A stretch of DNA of 64,000 bases from a virus. Below are positions 1-6,239 of the stretch, one piece after another. Both the position numbers and the translations under genes were made by a program. Positions within the stretch are counted from its first letter, which is position 1. The number at the start of each line of letters is the position of its first letter. Below the pieces are notes generated by a model, which saw only the letters and a list, made by a program, of their open reading frames with translations, had not been told where the DNA came from and did not search any database. The stretch lies in the IMG/VR virus record IMGVR_UViG_3300025466_001905, positions 1 to 64,000 of that record. The stretch is one strand, 5' to 3'.

Positions 1-2
1 TT

Positions 3-161
3 TTTGAAGTTAGTGTAGCAGTTGAGTCTGCCATAAAACACGGTTCGCCTGTAGCACGGTACTCAGCCCGACATAAAGAACAGTTACTGACCACTAATAA
101 ACATCTTGTAAAGATGCCTTCAAATCTTTTTACGCTCGGTTCATCTAGAGGCCCAGGATAG
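3..161 (+). CDS. 3' end of an unidentified protein (partial)
   Basis: The frame is open from the left edge of the window to a TAG at 159-161, giving 52 residues of an unrecognised C-terminus. The composition (mixed charged and hydrophobic residues, ending SSRGPG) is protein-like, and the other two plus-strand frames have stops within the first 20 bases. The frame runs 28 bases into the tRNA-Glu gene, which is odd. Either the upstream gene really ends inside the tRNA, or its true end has been lost and the tRNA supplies a chance stop. Function unknown. Confidence 0.45.
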   Translation, partial: FEVSVAVESAIKHGSPVARYSARHKEQLLTTNKHLVKMPSNLFTLGSSRGPG

Positions 162-209
162 TGCCCTTTCACGGCATTCACACCGGTTCGAATCCGGTAC
201 CGAGTACCA
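134..209 (+). tRNA. tRNA-Glu (anticodon TTC)
   Basis: The cloverleaf has acceptor GCTCGGT/ACCGAGT with a terminal G-T pair, a TTC anticodon in a seven-base loop, a GGTTCGAATCC T-arm, discriminator A and an encoded CCA at 207-209. It is the first of a run of phage tRNAs interleaved with protein genes. Confidence 0.93.
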
Positions 210-216
210 TTTTTGT

Positions 217-293
217 TGGGGATTCGCCAAGTTGGTTAAGGCACTGGATTTTGATTCCAGCATGCATAGGTTCGAATCCTATATCCCCTACCA
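217..293 (+). tRNA. tRNA-Gln (anticodon TTG)
   Basis: The anticodon stem CTGGA/TCCAG encloses a TTG anticodon. The T-arm is GGTTCGAATCC and CCA is encoded at 291-293. The acceptor is TGGGGAT/ATCCCCT with an unpaired first position. Bacterial tRNA-Gln also has a weak 1-72 pair, so this is not a sign of decay. It begins 7 bases after tRNA-Glu, so the two are probably cut from one transcript. Confidence 0.92.
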
Positions 294-312
294 ATGTAAT
301 TTAGGAAAACAT

Positions 313-933
313 ATGACAGCAGTTTTGATCAGTTATCCACCAGCTGCTGGTGGTAATCATTTGAGAAATCTAATCACAGTAGCCAGCAATTATGTCAGTG
401 ATACCAGCTTCAATGAAAATATCATGCAACAGTATTTTTCAAGCGGAAAAATCATGGTGCACGGTCAGGATATCGGTCAGGATGCTATCGCAAACAATAT
501 CAACTCATTCAAGTTGCACCGAAGTGCAATGGAACATGAACAGAATATAGTTTATTTTGGGCACTTTGCTGAGATTCTTTCTCAAAGAGATATTTTGCTT
601 ACATTACCAAATAAAAAATTTATTTTGATATCGCCTGACACACAAGATTGCATGAAAATATGGTTGGCGAGAGCAAAAAAATTAGGCATAGCACCTTTAC
701 TAGGATATTATGCAGGAGAGCAGATTTTTTTGTACGAACCGGTTATTTACTATGATGTACTCAAAACAAAAAAAACCAATGTGATGAATATATCAATTTA
801 TGAATGGTTTGCCGAAGACATTTCTCCAGTATTGGATAGATTAGAATTTTTTTTACAGGCTAATTTTGATAGAGAACTATGTCAAAGGTTGCATCAGATT
901 TGGTATAGTCGTAACAAACCTGATGTTTTATAG
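313..933 (+). CDS. Sulfotransferase-like P-loop protein (phage type)
   Basis: A 206-residue protein starting at ATG 313, with an AGGAAA ribosome site 5 bases upstream. The frame stays open into the tRNA-Gln upstream, but that part is not translated. It begins MTAVLISYPP and then has AAGGNHLRNLI, a glycine-rich turn at the end of strand 1 as in sulfotransferase-type P-loops, and ends in a helical segment. The genes at 42970 and 47332 have the same architecture (hydrophobic strand, G/S-rich loop, about 210-230 residues). The sulfotransferase-like fold is inferred from the loop only. No PAPS-binding motif is clear, so the substrate is unknown. Confidence 0.6.
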   Translation: MTAVLISYPPAAGGNHLRNLITVASNYVSDTSFNENIMQQYFSSGKIMVHGQDIGQDAIANNINSFKLHRSAMEHEQNIVYFGHFAEILSQRDILLTLPNKKFILISPDTQDCMKIWLARAKKLGIAPLLGYYAGEQIFLYEPVIYYDVLKTKKTNVMNISIYEWFAEDISPVLDRLEFFLQANFDRELCQRLHQIWYSRNKPDVL

Positions 934-953
934 CATGGCAAAAATTAATTTAT

Positions 954-1028
954 CGCAGGGTAGAGAAGCGGCAACTCACCGGGCTCATAACCCGGAGATC
1001 ACAGGTTCGAATCCTGTCCCTGCAACCA
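954..1028 (+). tRNA. Initiator tRNA-fMet (anticodon CAT)
   Basis: The cloverleaf has a CTCATAA anticodon loop on a stem ending GGG/CCC, and the acceptor CGCAGGG/CCCTGCA has a C1-A72 mismatch. Both features are the classical identity marks of bacterial initiator tRNA. CCA is encoded at 1026-1028. A phage-encoded initiator tRNA is less usual than an elongator. Confidence 0.92.
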
Positions 1029-1064
1029 AGTAATGTTGTCAACCAAACACCGAGTCAAGGCGTT

Positions 1065-1074
1065 GTATAATTAC
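1065..1074 (+). promoter_or_regulatory. GTATAATTAC -10-type promoter box
   Basis: The decamer GTATAATTAC contains a perfect -10 TATAAT (1066-1071) and lies 15 bases before the start of the next small gene. The same decamer recurs at 4839, 8488 and 18679. TTGTCA at 1036-1041 could be a -35, but the 24-base gap is too long for a standard sigma70 promoter, so recognition may rest on the -10 or a phage factor. Confidence 0.45.
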
Positions 1075-1089
1075 ACTCAGGAGATTGTA

Positions 1090-1221
1090 ATGTCACAATA
1101 TGATATCATTGCCCAGGTTAGAGAACTTGTTGAAAGAAACTGCAAATCTTGTGAAATTGCTACTCGGTTGCATCTTGATATTTCTGCAGTAAATCAGGTG
1201 ATCACAATGTTAAAGTTATAA
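1090..1221 (+). CDS. Small helix-turn-helix-like protein
   Basis: A 43-residue protein. Start ATG 1090 is chosen because AGGAG lies 7 bases upstream. A longer in-frame start at 1033 would put the promoter box inside the gene. The sequence is helical, with a segment (CEIATRLHLDISAVNQVI) that fits the two helices and turn of a helix-turn-helix: an A in the first helix and ISAVNQVI as the recognition helix. A small DNA-binding regulator is plausible but unproven. Confidence 0.6.
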   Translation: MSQYDIIAQVRELVERNCKSCEIATRLHLDISAVNQVITMLKL

Positions 1222-1228
1222 GTATTAA

Positions 1229-1429
1229 TTACTTGTTGTCATGTTGAGTATCATTATCCTGCTTGTTTTCATTGTCAGCAGGCTCACACAACATAGGATT
1301 TACTTTGAAATCACGGTTGGTGCTCCAGTGTTCGGTCTGAATATATGGCACGTTGCCAAATGCACTTAACAAAAGTTTATAGCTATAATAATCGTTGTCG
1401 TCCATACAATATTTAACCTTTTTGGTCAT
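1229..1429 (-). CDS. Hypothetical 66-residue acidic protein
   Basis: A minus-strand frame fills the gap between two plus-strand genes. An AGGAGT lies 14 bases before ATG 1429, which is rather far. The protein has an aromatic, charged N-terminal half (MTKKVKYCMDDNDYYSYKLL) and an Asp/Asn/Lys-rich tail. It matches no family I recognise. Its isolated orientation lowers confidence, but the composition is protein-like and nothing else explains the interval. Confidence 0.5.
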   Translation of the reverse strand: MTKKVKYCMDDNDYYSYKLLLSAFGNVPYIQTEHWSTNRDFKVNPMLCEPADNENKQDNDTQHDNK

Positions 1430-1481
1430 TATGGTAGCAGGGCACTCCTACTATCAATAATGTAATTGTAATATATGAGTA

Positions 1482-1489
1482 TATAAATA
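1482..1489 (+). promoter_or_regulatory. T4-type late promoter box TATAAATA
   Basis: A perfect match to the T4 late consensus TATAAATA, followed by CTGG, 18 bases before the glycosyltransferase ATG at 1508. The same twelve bases, TATAAATACTGG, occur at 9726. No -35 element is expected for this promoter class, which in T4 uses the phage sigma factor gp55 and the sliding clamp. Confidence 0.65.
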
Positions 1490-1507
1490 CTGGCCCAAGG
1501 ATCCAAT

Positions 1508-2578
1508 ATGGTAAAAGTTTTGTTTATACTCAAACGTCGTGAAGACTATGATGCAATAGTACACAGTCATGTGGGTCTGAGCACAGGGTTGTATAACAGT
1601 GCTAGCTTTATGAACGATATGTTGAATGATGCCGGCATAGACAGTGTGTTAGAAGTGGCCATAGACAACAATTGCATAGATAGATTGGTCACAAAACATC
1701 AACCTACTCATGTAATCATTGAAGCTCTTTGGGTAGTTCCCACAAAATTTACCATACTGCAACGGCTTCATCCCAAAGTAAAGTGGATCATCAGATTACA
1801 CAGCGAAATGCCTTTTTTGGCCGGCGAAAGCAATGCCATGGACTGGATCGGCGACTATTCAGAATTTCACAGTGTTTACCTGGGAGTTAATGCACCCAGG
1901 ATGCTGAGAGAGTGTCAAACTTATTTGAGTGCCATGCATCCTGGTAGAATCTGGAACAATGGTAGAATTATCTACATGCCCAATTACTACCCGCAAAAGT
2001 TTACAAAAAAGAAACTAGACAAAAGCAAAGACACAGTAGATATTGCGTGTTTTGGTGCAGTACGCCCTTTGAAAAATCACATGGTACAGGCCATTGCAGC
2101 CATTGAGTTCGCTCAAAATATTGGCAAAAAATTGCGATTTCATATCAATGCAGGCAGAATTGAAATGAACGGTGGGCCAGTGATCAACAATCTCAAAGGT
2201 CTATTTCAGCAGTTGTCCGGCAGAGATTTTGAATTGATCAATCATCAATGGCGGCCACGTGACCAATTTTTAGAATTGTGCAGTCAAATGGATATTGGTC
2301 TGCAAGTGAGCTTTAGTGAAACTTTTAATATTGTAGGTGCAGATCTAATCAGTCAGGGAGTTCCCATAGTGGGCAGTGTAGAGATACCCTGGGCAGCTAC
2401 CAAATGGTGTGCTGATCCCACAGACAGCACAGACATTGCACAGTGTCTGGCCAGTGCCTATCGTTGGTCAAGAACCAATGTTCGTTACAATCAAATATCA
2501 TTGAAAAAATATACCAATCACACCAAAGATATATGGACTAAATACTTTTATGAACAAACACACAGTAAAAGCTCATAA
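1508..2578 (+). CDS. Glycosyltransferase-like protein (GT-B type, phage family)
   Basis: A 356-residue protein beginning MVKVLFILKRREDYD. This opening, together with STGLYNSA, PTHVIIEALWVVP and a C-terminal SETFNIVGADLISQG, is familiar from phage proteins annotated as glycosyltransferase. The SETF...G.D...G.P segment at about residues 270-295 resembles the nucleotide-sugar-binding helix of GT-B enzymes. It should transfer a sugar from an activated donor to an unknown acceptor in the cytoplasm. It sits directly behind a late-promoter box and runs into the next gene by overlap, so it is probably co-expressed with 2550-4815. Confidence 0.72.
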   Translation: MVKVLFILKRREDYDAIVHSHVGLSTGLYNSASFMNDMLNDAGIDSVLEVAIDNNCIDRLVTKHQPTHVIIEALWVVPTKFTILQRLHPKVKWIIRLHSEMPFLAGESNAMDWIGDYSEFHSVYLGVNAPRMLRECQTYLSAMHPGRIWNNGRIIYMPNYYPQKFTKKKLDKSKDTVDIACFGAVRPLKNHMVQAIAAIEFAQNIGKKLRFHINAGRIEMNGGPVINNLKGLFQQLSGRDFELINHQWRPRDQFLELCSQMDIGLQVSFSETFNIVGADLISQGVPIVGSVEIPWAATKWCADPTDSTDIAQCLASAYRWSRTNVRYNQISLKKYTNHTKDIWTKYFYEQTHSKSS

Positions 2579-2759
2579 ATGGATAGACGGTATTTTGCAT
2601 ACTGTGGAACATTACTTTGATAACTTGACCGAAGCAATAAGTTTTTCCAGTGCAGCCGACGCGCACACTACAAAAGTCTACAATAATCATGGTAATCTTG
2701 TGCATGTGACTAATGTACAAAATATACGCGGTGATCATCTCATGGTCGGATACGCATAA
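2550..2759 (+). CDS. Conserved-type phage hypothetical protein
   Basis: A 69-residue protein starting at an ATG 29 bases inside the end of the glycosyltransferase gene. The pattern HKWIDGILHTVEHYFDNLTE followed by a DAHTTKVYN.HG.LVH segment is one I associate with small proteins of T4-like marine phages. It suggests a compact alpha/beta fold. The antisense frame over the same bases is an overlap shadow. Function unknown. Confidence 0.75.
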   Translation: MNKHTVKAHKWIDGILHTVEHYFDNLTEAISFSSAADAHTTKVYNNHGNLVHVTNVQNIRGDHLMVGYA

Positions 2760-2779
2760 GTCTAGCACAATTTTCCTAC

Positions 2780-3319
2780 ATGAACATCATGACCCTGAGC
2801 TGCCAGGCTCAAGACTGCAATGGTTTTCCAAAAGTCACAGTGCTCTTAGACAACAATATTTTATTTGAAGCAGACATCTCTGAGTCAAAATTTGACCTAT
2901 CAATTCCATTGGATCATAACACCTCAACCAGGTGCTTGCAACTTGTACGTCATGACAAAACTGATCGGAATATATTGTTAGACTCCAATGGACATATAAT
3001 CAAAGATCAAAGTGTGGAAATTCTTCAAATCAAAATAGATCAGGTGCTTGTACCGCAATTTTTTATCTCGTCTCACTGTCAGTTTGAATTTGGCGATCAG
3101 TGTCATCCAGGCAGTTGTTTTATTGGACCCAATGGAGTTTGGTCCTTGAGATTTCAAACTCCTATTGTACAGTATATTTTAGATCAAAAAATTTTGCATG
3201 AATCTCAATACAATCAAGACTATCAATTTCCCTGGAGTTATAAATTGGGCCCTGACAGTGTCAAAAATATCAGTTCCAAAATTGATTCATTGATTGAAAA
3301 AATATCCATATCATTATGA
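2780..3319 (+). CDS. Hypothetical beta-rich protein
   Basis: A 179-residue protein from ATG 2780 (a second ATG at 2789 is possible). Alternating hydrophobic residues and few helices suggest a beta-sandwich. Segments such as GPNGVWSLRFQTPIVQYIL look like a carbohydrate-binding or adaptor module rather than an enzyme. The stop overlaps the start of the radical SAM gene (ATGA at 3316), which points to translational coupling and a shared task. No family recognised. Confidence 0.65.
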   Translation: MNIMTLSCQAQDCNGFPKVTVLLDNNILFEADISESKFDLSIPLDHNTSTRCLQLVRHDKTDRNILLDSNGHIIKDQSVEILQIKIDQVLVPQFFISSHCQFEFGDQCHPGSCFIGPNGVWSLRFQTPIVQYILDQKILHESQYNQDYQFPWSYKLGPDSVKNISSKIDSLIEKISISL

Positions 3320-4815
3320 ATGACTTTGTATCTTGTGTGGCCATTGATATAATAAACTACGACAAGCCACCTGCTTCACTGGCATTTCTGGCAGGAGTGT
3401 GTGAGGCAACTCTTCTTGATTATCAATGTTTTAGTTTGAATTCTGAATTCTTAGACATCATGTCCATGGCTGAATACAATTTGGTGTATACCAAGCTCAA
3501 ACAATCTGCCATGGAGGATATTCCCAAACCAGCCATTGACAGCATTGATCGCATAATAAATCAAATTAAACAGTGCAATACAACAATTGTGGCGGTGTCT
3601 ATATTTTCTTACCTGCAGTATCCTCTCGCTGAAGTATTTTTAAAAAAATTAAAGGCGTTGTTGCCAAACGTCACTGTCATAGCCGGCGGCCCAGGTATTC
3701 AAGCCAATCATTCATCCAATGGTACCATTGGCAAAAATTTATTAGACCATGATTTGATAGATTATTACTGCCTTGGCGAAGGAGACGAAGCTTTGGTTTT
3801 GTTCTTTCAAGGCAACAGAAATATACTGGGCATAAATGGAAAACAAAACAAGTACGAAACTTGGGTTCCACAAATCGACAATTTGGATTCAAAATATGTG
3901 ATTCCTAGCTATAAAAAAATACCTTTGAAAAATTATCAAAACTTAGAAAATAAAAAATCCACAGTTTTTTCACTGAGTACCAGTAGGGGGTGTGTGAGAG
4001 ATTGTGCATTTTGTGACGTGGGCAAGTCATGGCCCAAATTTAGATTTAGAAAAGGGTCAGGTGTTGCTCAAGAAATATTACAACATCATACAGATGTGGG
4101 TGCAACAAATTTTACCATAGTAGACTCATTGATCAATGGAAGTTTAAAATCTTTTCGTGAATTCAATCAAGAAATGATCAAACTCAAAAAAGAGTATCCA
4201 AGTTTGAATGACTTCTCATACAATGGCATGTTCATTGTGCGCGATCGACACACGCACAATGAAGAATTTTTCCGTCTTATGAAGGAAGCTGGGTGCGAAA
4301 GTTTGGCCATTGGTGTAGAAACAGGCAGTGATCGTTTGAGATTTGAGATGAATAAAAAATTTACCAATCAAGATCTGGATTGGCATCTAGAAATGAGCCA
4401 GCGCTACGGGATCAGAAACAATTTTTTAATGTTTGTGGGTTATCCTACTGAAACTGCAGATGACTTTGCTCAAACTCTAAGCATGCTGGAAAGATATCAA
4501 AAATATCTAATAGATGATACCATAATAGGTATCAACCATGCTGGAGTTTTCAGTATTCTGCCAGACACACCTGTGTTTGACAACAAAGACAATATTGGCA
4601 TCACTGTCAATGAACAATTCCATACAGACAGTAACATTTCCAAATTACATTGGTTTAATCACAATAACCCAGATCTCACTGTCAAAGAACGAATATTGAG
4701 AGATTTGAAATTTAGGAAAAAAGCCATAGAACTACGTTATCCAGTACCATACGTTGAACGCTATTTGGAATATTTAAAACACATTGATAAAGATCTATTT
4801 GTGTTGTCAGATTGA
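3316..4815 (+). CDS. B12-binding-type radical SAM protein
   Basis: A 499-residue enzyme with the class B radical SAM layout. The N-terminal Rossmann-like region (about 1-170) carries AGGPGIQANH, typical of cobalamin-binding domains, and is followed by the radical SAM barrel with C226-x3-C230-x2-C233 in SRGCVRDCAFCDVG. A GVETGSD motif around residue 335 and the helical tail fit this class. Such enzymes cleave S-adenosylmethionine at a 4Fe-4S cluster to methylate or rearrange unreactive carbons. The substrate is unknown. The DxHxxG cobalamin ligand motif is not obvious, so true B12 binding is uncertain. Confidence 0.82.
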   Translation: MNDFVSCVAIDIINYDKPPASLAFLAGVCEATLLDYQCFSLNSEFLDIMSMAEYNLVYTKLKQSAMEDIPKPAIDSIDRIINQIKQCNTTIVAVSIFSYLQYPLAEVFLKKLKALLPNVTVIAGGPGIQANHSSNGTIGKNLLDHDLIDYYCLGEGDEALVLFFQGNRNILGINGKQNKYETWVPQIDNLDSKYVIPSYKKIPLKNYQNLENKKSTVFSLSTSRGCVRDCAFCDVGKSWPKFRFRKGSGVAQEILQHHTDVGATNFTIVDSLINGSLKSFREFNQEMIKLKKEYPSLNDFSYNGMFIVRDRHTHNEEFFRLMKEAGCESLAIGVETGSDRLRFEMNKKFTNQDLDWHLEMSQRYGIRNNFLMFVGYPTETADDFAQTLSMLERYQKYLIDDTIIGINHAGVFSILPDTPVFDNKDNIGITVNEQFHTDSNISKLHWFNHNNPDLTVKERILRDLKFRKKAIELRYPVPYVERYLEYLKHIDKDLFVLSD

Positions 4816-4816
4816 C

Positions 4817-4845
4817 TTGACCAACAATGCAAAATAATGTATAAT
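4817..4845 (+). promoter_or_regulatory. Sigma70-type promoter (TTGACC-N17-TATAAT)
   Basis: The -35 TTGACC (4817-4822) and -10 TATAAT (4840-4845) are separated by exactly 17 bases. The -10 is part of the recurring GTATAATTAC decamer. It lies 9 bases before tRNA-Gly and probably starts a transcript running through the tRNAs and small genes to about 5640. Confidence 0.8.
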
Positions 4846-4854
4846 TACATATTT

Positions 4855-4928
4855 GCGGGGTTCGTATAATGGTAATACCCTAGCCTTCCAAGCTAGAGCT
4901 GACAGTTCGATTCTGTTACCCCGCTCCA
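4855..4928 (+). tRNA. tRNA-Gly (anticodon TCC)
   Basis: Acceptor GCGGGGT/ACCCCGC is fully paired. The anticodon stem CTAGC/GCTAG carries TCC, and TCCA follows the acceptor (discriminator T, encoded CCA). It reads GGA and GGG codons. Confidence 0.95.
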
Positions 4929-4943
4929 TTCTAAAGGAAATTT

Positions 4944-5174
4944 ATGCATCGTACAAAATTAAGCCGTGGTACCGAAATTGACACTGACCTCTGTGTAAAA
5001 AATGCCGGAGAAAACAGATACATGCTGGTGATTATGGCCGCTGCAAGAGCAAGAGAAATTTCAAGACAACATCGTGCCAGTGAAAATCCTGCACATATCT
5101 ATCCTGTAGTCAAGGCCTTATTGGAATTTCAAACAGGTGAAATCAGCATTGATGCGGCAACAAAAATTATGTAA
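4944..5174 (+). CDS. RNA polymerase omega (RpoZ)-like protein
   Basis: A 76-residue protein with an AAAGGA ribosome site 5 bases before ATG 4944. The core NRYMLVIMAAARAREI, followed by VVKALLEFQTGEI, matches the omega pattern of bacterial RNA polymerase (N-R-[FY]-x-L-x3-A-A-x-R-A-R-x-[IL], then a valine-rich V-x-A-L-x-E-x3-G-x-[IV] helix). Length is near that of short bacterial omegas. Omega helps assemble the beta' subunit and mediates ppGpp responses. A phage copy could bind or replace the host subunit. It lies between tRNA-Gly and tRNA-Pro under the same promoter. Confidence 0.7.
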   Translation: MHRTKLSRGTEIDTDLCVKNAGENRYMLVIMAAARAREISRQHRASENPAHIYPVVKALLEFQTGEISIDAATKIM

Positions 5175-5179
5175 GTAAA

Positions 5180-5255
5180 CTCCGTGTGGCGTAATCTGGT
5201 AGCGTACTTGGTTTGGGACCAAGCGGTCAAGGTTCAAATCCTTGCATGGAGACCA
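5180..5255 (+). tRNA. tRNA-Pro (anticodon TGG)
   Basis: The acceptor CTCCGTG/CATGGAG begins with C, as usual for tRNA-Pro. The anticodon loop is TTTGGGA on CTTGG/CCAAG, and discriminator A plus CCA follow at 5252-5255. It starts 5 bases after the omega-like gene stops. Confidence 0.95.
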
Positions 5256-5259
5256 ATCA

Positions 5260-5333
5260 GGGGATGTAGTTAAATGGGATAACGGTAGCTTTGCAAGCTT
5301 CAATTGAGAGTTCGATTCTCTCCTTCTCCACCA
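5260..5333 (+). tRNA. tRNA-Ala (anticodon TGC)
   Basis: The anticodon loop is TTTGCAA and the T-arm GAGTTCGATTC is intact, with encoded CCA at 5331-5333. The acceptor GGGGATG/CTTCTCC has a G3-T pair at the usual Ala identity position (3-70) and a T6-T67 mismatch. The anticodon stem has one T-T mismatch, so it looks slightly degenerate but functional. Confidence 0.88.
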
Positions 5334-5345
5334 TAAAGGAATATC

Positions 5346-5549
5346 ATGGATATAGATCAAGCAAGTAATTTTTTAGCGTGTACTATTTTGTTGGGTGCAG
5401 GTGTCACAGTTGTTGTTGCATTTGTGTTGTTAATCAACAACTTATGCAGTCGTTATTGGAAGCCATTGGCTCTTCCGGAATATCTTAATCCAGCATTGTC
5501 TGGCAGATTTGCAGAACCTCACGAAGTTCCTACCGACAATAAAAAATAA
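5346..5549 (+). CDS. Small single-span membrane protein
   Basis: A 67-residue protein with an AAAGGA site before ATG 5346. Residues 8-31 form one clear membrane helix (LACTILLGAGVTVVVAFVLL), followed by a short basic stretch and a polar Pro-rich tail, so the tail probably faces the cytoplasm. No family recognised. A holin would usually have more than one span or a charged tail, so that role is only a possibility. Confidence 0.7.
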   Translation: MDIDQASNFLACTILLGAGVTVVVAFVLLINNLCSRYWKPLALPEYLNPALSGRFAEPHEVPTDNKK

Positions 5550-5553
5550 ACCA

Positions 5554-5643
5554 GGAGCGGTGGCCGAACGGTAAGGCAGCGGATTGCTAATCCGTACAAC
5601 GCTTAATCGCGTTGACTGGGTTCGACTCCCAGTCGCTCCGCCA
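5554..5643 (+). tRNA. tRNA-Ser (anticodon GCT)
   Basis: A 90-base class II tRNA. It has a long variable arm (CAACGC...GCGTTG), the acceptor GGAGCGG pairing near 5633-5639, discriminator G, encoded CCA at 5641-5643, and anticodon GCT in the loop TTGCTAA. It reads AGC and AGT. Confidence 0.95.
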
Positions 5644-5656
5644 AGTTGTCAATTTG

Positions 5657-5664
5657 ACTAAATA
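5657..5664 (+). promoter_or_regulatory. Late-promoter-like box ACTAAATA
   Basis: ACTAAATA differs from the T4 late consensus TATAAATA in its first two bases. The same variant lies upstream of the HNH gene (20948-20955, minus) and of a fibre gene (61274-61281, minus). It is 33 bases before the start of the YkuK-like gene. Confidence 0.4.
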
Positions 5665-5697
5665 CTATTGCATACTCTGCAATAACATCAGAAAGTC

Positions 5698-6177
5698 ATG
5701 ATGCAAAAAATTGACATTGAACGTGTAAAAAAATACATCAATGCCCAAAGTCCACAAACTCGAATCTACATCGGTGTTGACTCTGAAAGAATAAAAATCA
5801 ATAGAATCTGGTATGCAGACTATACCGCTGCTATAGTGGTTCATATTGACGGAAATCATGGTTGCAAATTGTTTGGCGAAGTGACTAGAGAACGAGATTT
5901 TGATCAACGTTCCAATCGTCCCAATACCCGTCTTATGACCGAAGTTTACAAGGTCAGTGAGTTATACCTTAAACTGGCTGAAGTTTTGGAAAATAGATTG
6001 GTCGAAGTACATTTGGATATTAATCCGCAAGATCAGTACGCCAGTTCAAACATAGTAAGAGAAGCCATTGGATATATTCGAGGTACGTGCAATGTGGTTC
6101 CATTGATCAAACCAAATGCATTTGCCGCAAGTTATGCCGCAGATAGGTTCAAAGGACTACGAATTGCAAATGGATAG
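5698..6177 (+). CDS. YkuK-type (DUF458) RNase H-like protein
   Basis: A 159-residue protein with the acidic pattern of the YkuK/DUF458 RNase H-like family: an early IYIGVDSER strand, a central RLMTEVYK helix, then VHLDINPQD, and a C-terminal PNAFAASYAADR. The conserved acidic residues (D in GVDSER, E in MTEVYK, D in HLDIN, D in AADR) fit a metal-dependent nuclease-like active site, although activity of the family is not well established. Start is ATG 5698 or the adjacent 5701. Its stop abuts the promoter of the lipoprotein gene. Confidence 0.78.
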   Translation: MMQKIDIERVKKYINAQSPQTRIYIGVDSERIKINRIWYADYTAAIVVHIDGNHGCKLFGEVTRERDFDQRSNRPNTRLMTEVYKVSELYLKLAEVLENRLVEVHLDINPQDQYASSNIVREAIGYIRGTCNVVPLIKPNAFAASYAADRFKGLRIANG

Positions 6178-6206
6178 TTGACACATAATTCTTTTTGTGC
6201 TACAAT
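6178..6206 (+). promoter_or_regulatory. Sigma70-type promoter with extended -10
   Basis: Perfect -35 TTGACA (6178-6183), 17-base spacer and -10 TACAAT (6201-6206) preceded by TGC, an extended -10. It drives the lipoprotein gene at 6240. Almost the same promoter occurs at 14316, suggesting host RNA polymerase control. Confidence 0.85.
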
Positions 6207-6239
6207 TGGTACATCTTAATTTTTTTTAGAGATTGTATC

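Noticed and set aside
2538-2768. Antisense frame opposite 2550-2759
   Set aside because: The plus-strand protein has a recognisable phage pattern and coupled start; the reverse frame has neither.
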